A model generated the notes under the pieces. That model was not told the DNA's origin and searched no databases. It saw only the letters and a program-made list of their open reading frames with translations. DNA of 41,813 nt, taken from a virus. The DNA is taken from IMG/VR virus record IMGVR_UViG_3300015263_000147, positions 1 through 41,813 of that record; one strand, written 5' to 3'. A program made the position numbers and the translations under genes. Shown here one piece after another: positions 1-8,769 of the stretch (position 1 is its first letter; every line of letters starts with the position of its first letter).

Positions 1-1440
1 CATACCTTCGCCCTGGAACACGTTGAAGTAAGCCCGCATCCGTTTGGACTTGGGGGGCATCTTCCAAAGCTCGTCATTGGGAACCTTGCGTTTCGAGCCG
101 TTGGGGTCGCCAGGGGGATCGTGGTCGATGTTGGCGAAGCACTCCGACCAGATGTTCTTCACGACCTTGAACAACTGGTCGTCTTTGAAAATCCCACCCC
201 CTTTCCTTATTTTACCTTTCGCGTCCTTAACCTCAACGATCGAGAAAATCTGCTTCTGCTGAGGCGTGCCGAACTGTCCGATGTAGGACAGGAAGAGGGA
301 GTGCATCGTCCCAACCTTCACCCCTACACGCTTGCGAGCCTTGAAGTCGACCTTCCTATCCCCGAGCTTGGCGGCCATTTTGACAGCCAGCTCTTTCGCC
401 GCTTTCGTGTTGAAAGACATAGCGATCATGCGCTCGGGAACCGCCCCCTCGTCGATGAGGTACTGTACCCGAGACAGGAGTGTGAAGCTCTTTCCTGAGC
501 CCGCCCCAGCGGAAACCCTAACTTTACCGCCCGTCATCGCTGCGGCACACTGCTCCGCGTCCAAGTCCTTAAGAGCAGGAGGTCGGTTCAGAGGATTGCT
601 TTGGTCCGTGGCGACCGCCATCGCCGCCGCCGTAGCAACACCAATGACCTCGGACTTGGTGAGGGGGCGATCCGGCTCCTTGGTCTTCGCGAGAGCCTTC
701 TTGGCGGCTTCCGTTGCCTGCGCCTCAACCTCAGCCAGCTTTTCTACCTGCTTGGCCCTCGCTACAGCACTGGCTTCCGTCCCCGGTTGCTCTTGGATGA
801 TCTGGGAGGTCACCAAAGCCTCGGTTACCTCCGAGGCCCCCATAACCGCCTCTTGAACCGGACTGATTGCCGGGAGGATGACCGGAGGTACAACCTCAGA
901 GGCTTCGTCGATCCATGCCTCTAGCCTCTTGTTTCGGAGGACGAAAGCCGAGAGTTTGTTGAGAGCCTGATCGGGATCGTCGAGCATCGACGCGTCGATG
1001 GCCGCCTCAACTTGTTGCTTGGCTTTTCGAGAGGTGCCGAAAACAGCCTTCACTGTGGCGGGTCCACCCTTCCTGAGAAGGGTGCGGAGCTTGGTCGCTC
1101 GAACCGCAAGACCCTTGGGGGTCGGAGGGGGTCGGAGAGCGGCTTCGAGGAGCATGATGCTCGCCTTGCCGATGTTGGCCTTGAAAAAGACCTTGATCGC
1201 GTCAAGGTTCTGGCTCTCCGCCCTCTTGGCCAGATTGACCCCTTTGCGAAGGGTAGCTGTCTCAGCTACCCCATAATCGTGACCCTGCTCCGACAGCCAG
1301 CCCATGTACGTTTCAAGGGCCAGGATGAAGACTAGGTAGTCAGCGACCTGAAGCTCGCTTAGGTCCACATCCAGCTCGTCATCCACGGCAACACGTGGAG
1401 AGGAGCGCAAAACCTGTCGAACTGCTTCGCGGGCATCCAT
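1..1440 (-). CDS. UvrD/Rep-family SF1 helicase, C-terminus cut by window edge
   Basis: 480 residues are visible, from ATG at 1440; the gene runs off the left edge. A Q-motif-like LDAEQ near residue 296 is followed by Walker A AGAGSGKS (residues 311-318, Lys317), then motif Ia-like FNTKAAKEL and a GTMHS segment. This order is typical of UvrD/Rep/PcrA superfamily 1A helicases, ATP-driven 3'-5' DNA translocases used in replication, recombination or repair. The Q motif and Walker A of UvrD-type enzymes normally lie within about the first 40 residues. Here about 295-310 residues precede them, largely helical and Ala/Glu/Lys-rich, with no domain I recognise. Helicase motifs III-VI would lie outside the window. 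The start has no clear Shine-Dalgarno, so the exact N-terminus is uncertain. It is separated from the sheath gene by a hairpin terminator and probably belongs to another transcription unit or depends on read-through. Confidence 0.85.
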   Translation of the reverse strand, partial: MDAREAVRQVLRSSPRVAVDDELDVDLSELQVADYLVFILALETYMGWLSEQGHDYGVAETATLRKGVNLAKRAESQNLDAIKVFFKANIGKASIMLLEAALRPPPTPKGLAVRATKLRTLLRKGGPATVKAVFGTSRKAKQQVEAAIDASMLDDPDQALNKLSAFVLRNKRLEAWIDEASEVVPPVILPAISPVQEAVMGASEVTEALVTSQIIQEQPGTEASAVARAKQVEKLAEVEAQATEAAKKALAKTKEPDRPLTKSEVIGVATAAAMAVATDQSNPLNRPPALKDLDAEQCAAAMTGGKVRVSAGAGSGKSFTLLSRVQYLIDEGAVPERMIAMSFNTKAAKELAVKMAAKLGDRKVDFKARKRVGVKVGTMHSLFLSYIGQFGTPQQKQIFSIVEVKDAKGKIRKGGGIFKDDQLFKVVKNIWSECFANIDHDPPGDPNGSKRKVPNDELWKMPPKSKRMRAYFNVFQGEGM

Positions 1441-1486
1441 GGTTCTGTAGGACACCACGGATAAGAAGTTCAAGGCATGGAAAGCA

Positions 1487-1516
1487 AGAGGCCCGCAGCT
1501 TTCGCCACGGGCCTCT
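1487..1516 (-). terminator. Hairpin terminator after the tail sheath gene
   Basis: A 9-bp perfect stem (1487-1495 with 1508-1516, core GAGGCCCG/CGGGCCTC) lies 17 bases past the sheath stop codon and is followed on the minus strand by the T-containing TGCTTT. Position and shape suit a factor-independent terminator, though the T-tract is weak. Confidence 0.65.
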
Positions 1517-1532
1517 ACTCACTGAACCTGGC

Positions 1533-4500
1533 TCAGATGCGAGCGCGGAGGTTGAACGTCAGGACGAGGTAGAGGAGCGGGAAGATCGGCTGGTAGAAGG
1601 CTTCCGCACGGAGAATCGTCGGGTCCTCCGTATCGACCGCCGCTGCGATGCCAGTGAAGGCTCCGACGATCTCCTGCTGGACGAGCTGCTTGAAGAGCGA
1701 GGTCATCGAGACCTCGACTTCGTTGACTCGGCTGGACAGGAACTTGGTGCCGACGAAGGCGTCGAGGACCGCACGCGAGTTGATCGACACGAAGTCGGCA
1801 ATCTGCGTGACAGTCGGAAGCCTCGTGAGAACCGAGGTCATGTTCGTGGTGAGACCCTGGCGGATCCGGATGATCGGGTCGAGGTCTTCCAAGAGCGTGA
1901 TGCCGGCCGTAGCCGTCTGATTCAGCTCCACTGCATCCAGAATACGAGGGATCCGGGTGAAGCCCTGGACGCGGCGCCGCGTGTACGGCGTTGCCACGTC
2001 AATGGCCGGGCTGCACACGGCGCCCGAGATGGCCGCTGCGAAGAAGGTGCCGTCCACCAGGGTCTCGAAGGTCTCCCCAAGCTCGTTGGCGAGGGTGATG
2101 ACCGACGAATCCGGGTAGAAGGCGACCATGCGTTGGCTGGCCTGCCCGCGAGCGATGGTCTGAGCCGAGATGGGCGTCGTACCGCTTGCGAACCCGATGA
2201 ACCCCATGCGCTCCGACTGGTTACGGATGTTGCTCAGGATCTCACAGTGCTGCGTGAGGTACGAGTAGACCCCCGTGTCCGTAGACAGCGGGATCAGGAT
2301 GTCCGGCTTGATGTTGCCGGGGAGCGGCGTTCCGAGCGTTTGGATAGCGTCGATGAACGACGCTGCCGACGCTTGGTTCGTGTTCGGGATCTTGAGCACC
2401 TGCTTGACCCCGACCAAGACCGCCCCATTCAGGATGGCGAGGTAGGCGCCGAGCGTGACACGGTTCTCTGCCGAGAGCGTCCCGAAGTTGGCCTGGATCG
2501 TCTTGAACTGACGGAAGATCCTGGTCGAGAAGTCCTGCTTCATGAAGCGGTAGCTGATGAAGTAGAAGTCCCCGTTCTTTGGTTCGACACCCGAGGGGTT
2601 GAACGTCTGGAGGGTTGCCGTGTCGTTGACCCCGATGTTGACCGTGTTGGTCACGACCGTCTCAAGGCCAGGGATCGACAGGTACGGGATCGAGGGGTTC
2701 ACGAGCCAGGTCGGAGAGACGACCATCGTGAAGTACCCGCCCGTGTTGTACGAGCCGTCCGTAGACGGGAGAACGGTGAACCGGAGGCCGGATCGCGTGT
2801 CCGTATACGTCTGACCCGGTACGCCCGTACCGTCCGAGCCGTTCGGGTTGTCCGAGGTAACGACGAAGTTGTCGTAGGCCGCCTCACCGCTGTCCCCATC
2901 GGTACCCGGAGTGATCTGGGTGCCAGTGAGCACGTTGAAGGCGGAGTTGGTACCCGTCGCGAAGACGACCGAGGAGGAGGTACCCACCACCAACGACTCG
3001 ATGGTGAGGTAGGTCTGACCGTCGATGACGCTCGGGTAGGCCACACCACCCGTCGCGGACGGGGTCGGGGGCGACCACGTAGAGACCGCGAAGTTCACCG
3101 TGTCCATGAGGCGATCCACAACCTCTTGGACGGTCACCCTCGTCTGGCTGGCAAAGTCACCCTCGTTGAACCCGAGGATAGCGTTGGCCGTACCGTTGAG
3201 GATGAGAACGGAGCTTTGGTCGCTGTTGGTATTGGACGTGATGCGGATCTTGTTCAGGTTGTCGAGCGTACCGACGCTCGCATCACCCTGAGACGAGATG
3301 ACCGCGTTGATATCCGTCACCACCAAGGCCGCTGTCGTAGACGCCGGGTTGATGATGGCGGTGAAGTCCACGCCGTTGATGCGGACCTTGAACTCGTCGT
3401 TGACCCCGCTCGTGAACGAGAAGGGTTCCGCGAGGGAGCTGAGGAGGGTCGCCGGCTTGTTGATCGCACCCGTCGTACCATCGGCACGCTGGAAGGTCGT
3501 GAAGCCGAGGCTGGTCTCCGCCGTACCCTGCCGAATGGCCGAGTACGAGTTGTGGTCGAAGCCGTCCGGGAGAACGGCCGGGGTCGAGTAGCTCCGAAGC
3601 ACGAAGAACGTGTAGCCCGTGCCAGGACCCGGAATGGCCGTGAACAGGTTGTTCGGGGCCGTACCGGAGAAGGTTGCGTCGGCGTCGATGACCGCGTTGA
3701 CGGCCGTTTCGATCGCAGCCGGGGTGACCGCGACACCCGGAGGGAGGGTCACGTCCAGGTCGACGCCATCGATCGTGATACTGAACGTATCGTTGACCGC
3801 CAGCGTGATTTCGATGCCACCACCCGAGATGTCAACCGCCTGGCTGACAAGGTAGGCTTCCGTCGCAACGTTGAGGTTCGTTGCGAGGGTTGAGCCTCCG
3901 TTGAGGACGGTGCGCCACGTGGCCGACGAGGGGCCGTAGAACGAGTAGGGTCCAGCACCCTTGTTCGTGTAGACGGCGTTGGTAGCCGGGCTCACGCCGA
4001 AGGTGACCGTAACCGTTTCGGAAACGGGCGTTCCGCCGTAGTGGAACGCATCAGGGACCTGCTCGACGCCACGGGGCCACTGGACCGTGTCCACGAGGCC
4101 GCCGCCCTTCGATCCGAACCGCACTTGAAGCACGTTCGTATTGAAGAGGGTCGAGAAGACCTCGAACTGCCCAGTGCCGATGGGGCCGGCGACCTTGTTG
4201 GTGAGGATGTAGGTGTCGTCCGCGATCCGGTTGTACCAGAACGTCGCGTACGCATTGTGGTCCGGGGGGACCGCATCCTTCAGGGTGACCTTCCGGGTGC
4301 TCCCGTCGACTTCCAGCACCTTCGCTGCCGGACGGTTGAGAGCGTCACGGAGCGTACGACCCGTACGGATGACGATGAGGTCGGGACGATTCGTGATGAG
4401 GTCGTTCCGCTCATTCGTAGCCGAGAAGAAGAGGTCGAGCCCGAGCGGCGTGTCACGGCCGTTTCCGGTCGTCGGGACTGCCGGGAGCAAGAACTCCGTC

Positions 4501-5831
4501 GAGGAGGTCCGAGCCGGAACAACCGAGTTGTCCACGTACCGCTCACACTCGGCGAGGTAGAGCTTGTCATCCACGAGGGTCGGGATGACTTGGGAGTCGT
4601 CAAACAGCTCCGCGCCAGGGGTGCGGAGCGTGGAGGCGACCGAGTAGCTCGTACCCCAGTGGATGATCGACACGTCCGGAGACGGGTTGCTCACCACGAA
4701 GTCTTGGTTCTGGATGAAGTCGTTACGGCCGGGGCTGATACCCGCCCGGATGACGTTCGTAACCAGCGTGTTGGGGAGGTAGTCGAACGTGTCCTGCCAG
4801 GTGTTCGCGAAGTATTGGATGAGGACTTCGGAGCCCGAAGGCGGAGCGGTGGGGAGCGTTACCGTCCCGTTGGTGCCGTCCACGGAGGTCGGGATGACCT
4901 GGAGCCCGTTGACCTTGACGACGACCTTCGAGGGGTCGGTCGTCGTGAGGCCGCCAGAGGTGCCGTCCACGATCGGACGCTGAAAGACCTTGAAGGTCTG
5001 GTTCCGATTCGTCTTCTGCCCGTTGGCCAGACCGAGGGGTCCGTTGGCGTTCCCATCCCCGATCTCAATCGAGGTGGCCGCGTTGAACTGGAGGTGGAGA
5101 GAGCCATCGTTCGCCGTGAAGACGCTCGTGGTGAGGCCCGAGATGGCCGCAGCATCGATCTGCGTCTTGAGCGCCGAGGCCGTTGCCGCAGGAGCCGCCG
5201 TGAAGGTCACGGTGACCTCGGCTCCGCCATTCACCTTGATCTTGAAGGTGTCGTTGGCGCCCGTCGTGATGGCGAAGGTCTGATAACCCGGCGTAACGAT
5301 CTCAGCCGTGGTCGTCGTGACCTGATCGGAAACGTCATCCGTGAAGGCGGTATCCCCACGGTGGAAGAAGTAGGTGACCCGGACGACATCTTCCGGCTGA
5401 GGCGGGACCTGAAGCCCAATCTCCCCGGAGCTGCCTCGCACGAAGCCGACCGCGACGGGGATGCCGTTGACCGTGACGGTCACTGACCGGACATCGTTCG
5501 TCACACGACCGAACCCCTGACCGTCAACGATGGGATAGTTGACGACCTTGATTCGCGTACGCGTACCGTCGTTCAACCCAAGGATGGGGTTGTCGGGGTT
5601 GGTGTCGTCTACGATCCAGCGAGTCGTCACGTCTTCGTTGACGATCTGCTGGTCCAGCGTAGAGGACGATCCGCGCACCATCTCCAGGTCGAGCTGCTCC
5701 AGCTCTTCCTGTCCGACGCCGATGATGGTCGGAATGCGCAGACCTGCAATCAGCGCCGCGACGTTCGCTTCCGTCAGGGTGCGGGAGTAAACGCCAGGGG
5801 GGACATACGTGGTGAACGGACCCAACGCCAT
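1533..5831 (-). CDS. Tail sheath protein, oversized (1432 aa)
   Basis: Predicted contractile tail sheath. The N-terminus MALGPFTTYVPPGVYSRTL has the PGVY signature of phage sheaths, followed by a GLRIPTIIGVG strand. The last 330 residues (KPDILIPLS, RMVAFYPDS, LRARI C-terminus) resemble the conserved sheath core that locks subunits together. Most sheaths are 400-700 aa, so this one carries a large insertion. Within it three segments (about residues 185-270, 668-747 and 801-890) share a pattern G-x-ND-x-F-x-(I/V)-x-(I/V)-x-G followed by a helix rich in Ala/Thr, resembling the flagellin/hook IN motif. These are probably surface domains on the tail exterior (inference). ATG is preceded by GAGGA at good spacing. 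The gene follows a 200-base non-coding leader with direct repeats and ends before a hairpin terminator. Confidence 0.85.
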   Translation of the reverse strand: MALGPFTTYVPPGVYSRTLTEANVAALIAGLRIPTIIGVGQEELEQLDLEMVRGSSSTLDQQIVNEDVTTRWIVDDTNPDNPILGLNDGTRTRIKVVNYPIVDGQGFGRVTNDVRSVTVTVNGIPVAVGFVRGSSGEIGLQVPPQPEDVVRVTYFFHRGDTAFTDDVSDQVTTTTAEIVTPGYQTFAITTGANDTFKIKVNGGAEVTVTFTAAPAATASALKTQIDAAAISGLTTSVFTANDGSLHLQFNAATSIEIGDGNANGPLGLANGQKTNRNQTFKVFQRPIVDGTSGGLTTTDPSKVVVKVNGLQVIPTSVDGTNGTVTLPTAPPSGSEVLIQYFANTWQDTFDYLPNTLVTNVIRAGISPGRNDFIQNQDFVVSNPSPDVSIIHWGTSYSVASTLRTPGAELFDDSQVIPTLVDDKLYLAECERYVDNSVVPARTSSTEFLLPAVPTTGNGRDTPLGLDLFFSATNERNDLITNRPDLIVIRTGRTLRDALNRPAAKVLEVDGSTRKVTLKDAVPPDHNAYATFWYNRIADDTYILTNKVAGPIGTGQFEVFSTLFNTNVLQVRFGSKGGGLVDTVQWPRGVEQVPDAFHYGGTPVSETVTVTFGVSPATNAVYTNKGAGPYSFYGPSSATWRTVLNGGSTLATNLNVATEAYLVSQAVDISGGGIEITLAVNDTFSITIDGVDLDVTLPPGVAVTPAAIETAVNAVIDADATFSGTAPNNLFTAIPGPGTGYTFFVLRSYSTPAVLPDGFDHNSYSAIRQGTAETSLGFTTFQRADGTTGAINKPATLLSSLAEPFSFTSGVNDEFKVRINGVDFTAIINPASTTAALVVTDINAVISSQGDASVGTLDNLNKIRITSNTNSDQSSVLILNGTANAILGFNEGDFASQTRVTVQEVVDRLMDTVNFAVSTWSPPTPSATGGVAYPSVIDGQTYLTIESLVVGTSSSVVFATGTNSAFNVLTGTQITPGTDGDSGEAAYDNFVVTSDNPNGSDGTGVPGQTYTDTRSGLRFTVLPSTDGSYNTGGYFTMVVSPTWLVNPSIPYLSIPGLETVVTNTVNIGVNDTATLQTFNPSGVEPKNGDFYFISYRFMKQDFSTRIFRQFKTIQANFGTLSAENRVTLGAYLAILNGAVLVGVKQVLKIPNTNQASAASFIDAIQTLGTPLPGNIKPDILIPLSTDTGVYSYLTQHCEILSNIRNQSERMGFIGFASGTTPISAQTIARGQASQRMVAFYPDSSVITLANELGETFETLVDGTFFAAAISGAVCSPAIDVATPYTRRRVQGFTRIPRILDAVELNQTATAGITLLEDLDPIIRIRQGLTTNMTSVLTRLPTVTQIADFVSINSRAVLDAFVGTKFLSSRVNEVEVSMTSLFKQLVQQEIVGAFTGIAAAVDTEDPTILRAEAFYQPIFPLLYLVLTFNLRARI

Positions 5832-5870
5832 GGAAGTCCTCAGAGGGGTGAGAGTTGTCGGGGATCTTCT

Positions 5871-5940
5871 CTGATTTGGGTCTGATCTGATCTAGGCGTG
5901 CTATCGACGAACTATCTGATTTGATTTGGGTCCGATCTGG
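5871..5940. repeat. Pair of 20-bp direct repeats
   Basis: Copies at 5871-5890 and 5921-5940 differ at 3 of 20 positions. They share TGATTTGGGTC followed by GATCTG. They lie only in the non-coding leader of the sheath gene. Confidence 0.75.
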
Positions 5941-5962
5941 CGATCGGGTCTCTCACGTCGCC

Positions 5963-5979
5963 CCGAGGTTGCGCCTCGG
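5963..5979. other. Small perfect hairpin in the sheath leader
   Basis: CCGAGG (5963-5968) and CCTCGG (5974-5979) form a 6-bp stem around a 5-base loop. No T-tract follows on either strand, so it is not a convincing terminator. It may be an RNA structure or the end of the upstream unit. Confidence 0.4.
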
Positions 5980-6032
5980 TGAAACTCGTCTAGGGACACA
6001 TACAAGGGGATTACCGATGATCGAAGCGACCT

Positions 6033-6470
6033 TTAGGAGTCCGGCTTCACGATGGGTTGCTTCTCAATCTTGACGGCGTAATCGACAAGATTTTCCCTTG
6101 CTGTACGAGCGCCGGGGACCATCGCATCGTACTCCACATACCCGTCCCCATCCGTACGAACGAGGGCGCCCGTCCCCCCAGCCTCACGAACTTTCTTCTT
6201 TACCTTGTCCCTCTCCCTGTACTGAGCCCAGCGTTGCTCGGCACTCCTGGCCACGATCTTGTCGGCCGTAGGGTAGTCATGGTCATGGACCCCTGAGTTG
6301 GCCGCCGCTCCGTTGCCGGACTCGAAGGCATGGGAGAACCCGTTACCCATGAATAGACGAGGAGCTGCCGCCTTGCATGAGGGGCATGGGTGGCTTGGGT
6401 GCTCCCCCATTTTTAGCGTCCGCTCAAATCTCGCGGTACAGCTCTGACACTCAAAGACGTACTTCGGCAC
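6033..6470 (-). CDS. FmdB-type zinc-ribbon protein (first of two)
   Basis: The N-terminus PKYVFECQSC, then HPCPSCK, gives the CxxC...CxxC zinc ribbon seen in the FmdB-like family. Phages often encode such small proteins near virion genes; their role is unknown. I chose the GTG at 6470 because GGAGG lies just upstream and it yields an N-terminus starting (M)PKY, parallel to the GTG-CCG start of the second copy at 31192. The frame stays open to an ATG at 6485 with no ribosome site. The rest is charged and helical (residues about 75-100 KVKKKVREAG). It lies between the terminator-like protein and the sheath. Confidence 0.8.
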   Translation of the reverse strand: MPKYVFECQSCTARFERTLKMGEHPSHPCPSCKAAAPRLFMGNGFSHAFESGNGAAANSGVHDHDYPTADKIVARSAEQRWAQYRERDKVKKKVREAGGTGALVRTDGDGYVEYDAMVPGARTARENLVDYAVKIEKQPIVKPDS

Positions 6471-6499
6471 GGCTCCTCCATCCACATGTTCATTTGGAT

Positions 6500-7696
6500 C
6501 TAGGTGATGCGTTCGTAGAAGTTGTTACGCCCGACGATGATCGGAACCGTCGAGAAGAAGAGCCCAGCGTTGGGTACGCCCACGAGGCTGGAGGCTCCTC
6601 CCCTTCTGTCGGCCGTGACAGAATCCTCCGCCTCGCGTGTTGCCGCTACAGCTTTGGAAATCGTCAAGGGAAGGGGGATGTGGCTCTCCCAGTCCGACTG
6701 AACCTGCAAGGACAGGTTCACGCTGTAGAAGAACGTGTCTCCGGTTTCGTCGTAGGTCTCCTCAGACTCCCCACCCATTTGGACGTCCAAGACCTCAAGA
6801 CCCTCGAAAGAGAGGTTGCCCCTCTTCTCTACCCAGAGAGTCATGAAGGCGAAGTCGGCGATCTCTTCCGCCTGGATGGGGTCCGTGGCGATGACTTCGA
6901 GGTCGAACGAGGCTTCAAAACGGCCACCAAAGGCGTTGGCCGCGTCCACTCGGTCGTCGTAGACCACGATCGCCATCTTGTCCCCCGGCTTGCCTCTCTT
7001 GCCGAAGGCCAAGACCACCCCAGGGAGCGTCTGGTAGTCCGACGTGTTCCACTTCCACTCGACGGGTCCAATCGAAGGGACCACGTACCGTAGATCAACG
7101 GTCAAAACCGAGTCCGGCTGTAGCCGAGTTTTGATTTTGACAGCCCCGGTTTGGTAGTTGACCTCGTAGTCCTTACCCTCCACAAGAAGATTGGCTCGGT
7201 CTTCCCAGATGCGCAGAGTCCCTTGAACGGGGATGTGTGGGAGCTGCGCTTCCGTCTCGATGCCCGACCTCACCTTGAGCAAAGGCTCGTCCGTTACCGT
7301 GATGAGAGGATCGATGACGAACGTACCCGTTTCGCCAGGGTTCGTCGGCGCCGTCAAGCACTCGATGTAGTAGACGCCAGGGGCCAAGGGCATCTTGTCC
7401 CCGTTCTGCCGAACACGCTCCAGATCCTCACGAACCCACTCCAACAGATAGGCAGGTTCATTCAAATAGGCGAGCATGACATGGCTCGTCACGACGCCTA
7501 AGAAGTTCTCCGCCGAGAGCTGGACCTTGTTGCCGCTGGCCCCCTTGACGACGATGCCGAACTGGGGCCGCTCTTGAAAGGAGTATTTATTTTCGATCCA
7601 GGGAACTATCTTTTGGTAGACCGGGTGCCGAGCGAAGCTCTCCTGAAGCTCCAGAATCACCCGCTTCTTGAGAGACCCAATCAAATAGTAGTACAC
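6500..7696 (-). CDS. Virion protein, possibly tail terminator
   Basis: 398 aa, starting at GTG three bases after the actin-homologue stop, so probably translationally coupled. I recognise no catalytic motif. The N-terminal 110 residues are mixed helix/strand (VILELQESFARHP, KVQLSAENFLG). The middle looks beta-rich (ITVTDEPLLKV, GTLRIWEDRANLLV). The C-terminal part has FDLEVIATDPIQAEEIADFA followed by a GNLSFEGLEVL strand, an arrangement reminiscent of tail-terminator or tail-completion proteins. Its position just before the sheath, after completion- and closure-like genes, supports a neck role. The assignment is inferred from order and style rather than a known domain. Confidence 0.6.
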   Translation of the reverse strand: MYYYLIGSLKKRVILELQESFARHPVYQKIVPWIENKYSFQERPQFGIVVKGASGNKVQLSAENFLGVVTSHVMLAYLNEPAYLLEWVREDLERVRQNGDKMPLAPGVYYIECLTAPTNPGETGTFVIDPLITVTDEPLLKVRSGIETEAQLPHIPVQGTLRIWEDRANLLVEGKDYEVNYQTGAVKIKTRLQPDSVLTVDLRYVVPSIGPVEWKWNTSDYQTLPGVVLAFGKRGKPGDKMAIVVYDDRVDAANAFGGRFEASFDLEVIATDPIQAEEIADFAFMTLWVEKRGNLSFEGLEVLDVQMGGESEETYDETGDTFFYSVNLSLQVQSDWESHIPLPLTISKAVAATREAEDSVTADRRGGASSLVGVPNAGLFFSTVPIIVGRNNFYERIT

Positions 7697-7699
7697 TCG

Positions 7700-8740
7700 T
7701 CACCCGTCGTGCTCTTGCATCGCCAAGACGAGTAGACCTTCCGCAACCGCCGTCATCGGGTCTTTGGCTTGCCGGATGTCGGAGATTTCGATGGGAAAGC
7801 CCTTCTTTTTGATGGCTTGGAACTCCTCTTTGAAGAGGTCCATGAAGCCCTCGGCCCGCGTGGTCCCACCGCTCACCACGAACGGAATCGGGTCGGGGAG
7901 GCTCACCTTGCCTTGTTCCCGCCTGAACTGCGTCGCGATCTTCTCCAGGCAGTAGGAGATGAGGCTACGGATATAGAGAGCGAGGGCCTCTGCCTCCCGG
8001 TCCCCCTTCGGCGGCTTCATGAGGTTGAAGCCGCCTTTCTCCTTCTTGGCGCACATGCGAGCGGCAGTTGAACCAACAGCCTTCGCTGCGTGGGTGTCGA
8101 TCCAGTCCCCACCTCGGGCAATGGAAAAGTCCATACCCATCATCGTCTGGAAGGACAGGGCCACGTTGCACATACCCGAGCCGAACGAGACAGCGAGACC
8201 GGAGAAGTTCTCCTCCGCGCACTGGCTGTAGATGATGGCCATCGCCTCGTTCATCGGGTGGGGCGTGTACCGATGCTCGGCGATGATCTGCTTGAAGACC
8301 TCGCGGTGGTACGCCACGTCCTGATCCGGCACGTCGATCGGCTCGGCCGGCACGCTGTAGTAGCAGTGCTCCCCCTCCGAGATGGGCTCCCCGAGGACTT
8401 GGAAGATCATGAGGGAGAGGACTTCTTGCGACTCAAGCTCGCCTGGAGCGATGAGACCCTTCGCAAGCGGACGACGGACCTCCCTCTTGAAGAGGTTCGC
8501 CATGTTGAGGGCGGAATCGCCGATGACGATGAGTTGGTCGTCCTTCTCGATGTAGTTGATCTTCGACATCTTGAGGGACTTCTTGGCGTCCAGCTCAAGG
8601 TCGATGAAGGCGTCTCGGACCCGCTTCGTCTTGACCTCGGTGCCATATGTCCGAGCGGACACGAGGTTCATGGTCCCTACGTCGAGCCCGATGCCGGGCG
8701 CCGCTTGCATTTCTTCTGACATGTCCATCTTCCTTTTCAT
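7700..8740 (-). CDS. Actin-like ATPase (MreB/ParM superfamily)
   Basis: 346 aa. Phosphate-1 loop GIGLDVGTMN at residues 16-25; a region matching the connect motif (HPMNEAMAIIYS, about 161-172); phosphate-2 loop GLAVSFGSGM at 181-190; ARGGDWID at about 199-206, as in MreB; adenosine motif FVVSGGTTRAEGF near 277-289; and a terminal AVAEGLLVLA helix. The order and spacing match bacterial actins that polymerise with ATP. The Asp normally present in the phosphate-2 loop (VDIGGGT in MreB) is Ser185 here, which may weaken Mg2+ binding or hydrolysis. Known phage and plasmid actins move or position DNA, but this one sits inside a tail-connector operon, so its job is open. The ATG at 8740 lacks a ribosome site; ATG 8722 has AAGGA at better spacing and may be the true start. 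Confidence 0.85.
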   Translation of the reverse strand: MKRKMDMSEEMQAAPGIGLDVGTMNLVSARTYGTEVKTKRVRDAFIDLELDAKKSLKMSKINYIEKDDQLIVIGDSALNMANLFKREVRRPLAKGLIAPGELESQEVLSLMIFQVLGEPISEGEHCYYSVPAEPIDVPDQDVAYHREVFKQIIAEHRYTPHPMNEAMAIIYSQCAEENFSGLAVSFGSGMCNVALSFQTMMGMDFSIARGGDWIDTHAAKAVGSTAARMCAKKEKGGFNLMKPPKGDREAEALALYIRSLISYCLEKIATQFRREQGKVSLPDPIPFVVSGGTTRAEGFMDLFKEEFQAIKKKGFPIEISDIRQAKDPMTAVAEGLLVLAMQEHDG

Positions 8741-8751
8741 TTGGGTTTTAG

Positions 8752-8764
8752 CGGGCTAGGCCCG
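8752..8764. other. Short hairpin between Dps-like and actin-like genes
   Basis: CGGGC (8752-8756) and GCCCG (8760-8764) form a 5-bp stem with a 3-base loop. It falls in the 29-base gap between genes and has no T-tract on the minus strand. It might modulate translation or attenuate transcription of the actin-like gene. Confidence 0.35.
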
Positions 8765-8769
8765 TTCAT

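Larger units (their letters stand above)
5832..6032 (-). promoter_or_regulatory. Non-coding leader of the sheath gene with direct repeats
   Basis: This 201-base gap is the longest gene-free stretch in the window. It holds two 20-base direct repeats (5871-5890 and 5921-5940, 17 of 20 identical, starts 50 bases apart) that include TGATTTGGGT, and extra GATCTG units between them. A hairpin lies at 5963-5979. The region could carry a promoter or protein-binding sites for sheath expression. I see no convincing -35/-10 pair, so its function is inferred from position and repetition only. Confidence 0.45.

Noticed and set aside
1395-3893. Plus-strand open frame of 832 codons opposite the sheath gene
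   Set aside because: Very rich in Arg, Asp and Glu with no domain, and fully antisense to a well-supported sheath gene. Long antisense frames are common in GC-rich genes with biased codon use.
4041-5486. Plus-strand open frame of 481 codons
   Set aside because: Antisense to the sheath, same composition artefact, and no ribosome site of note.
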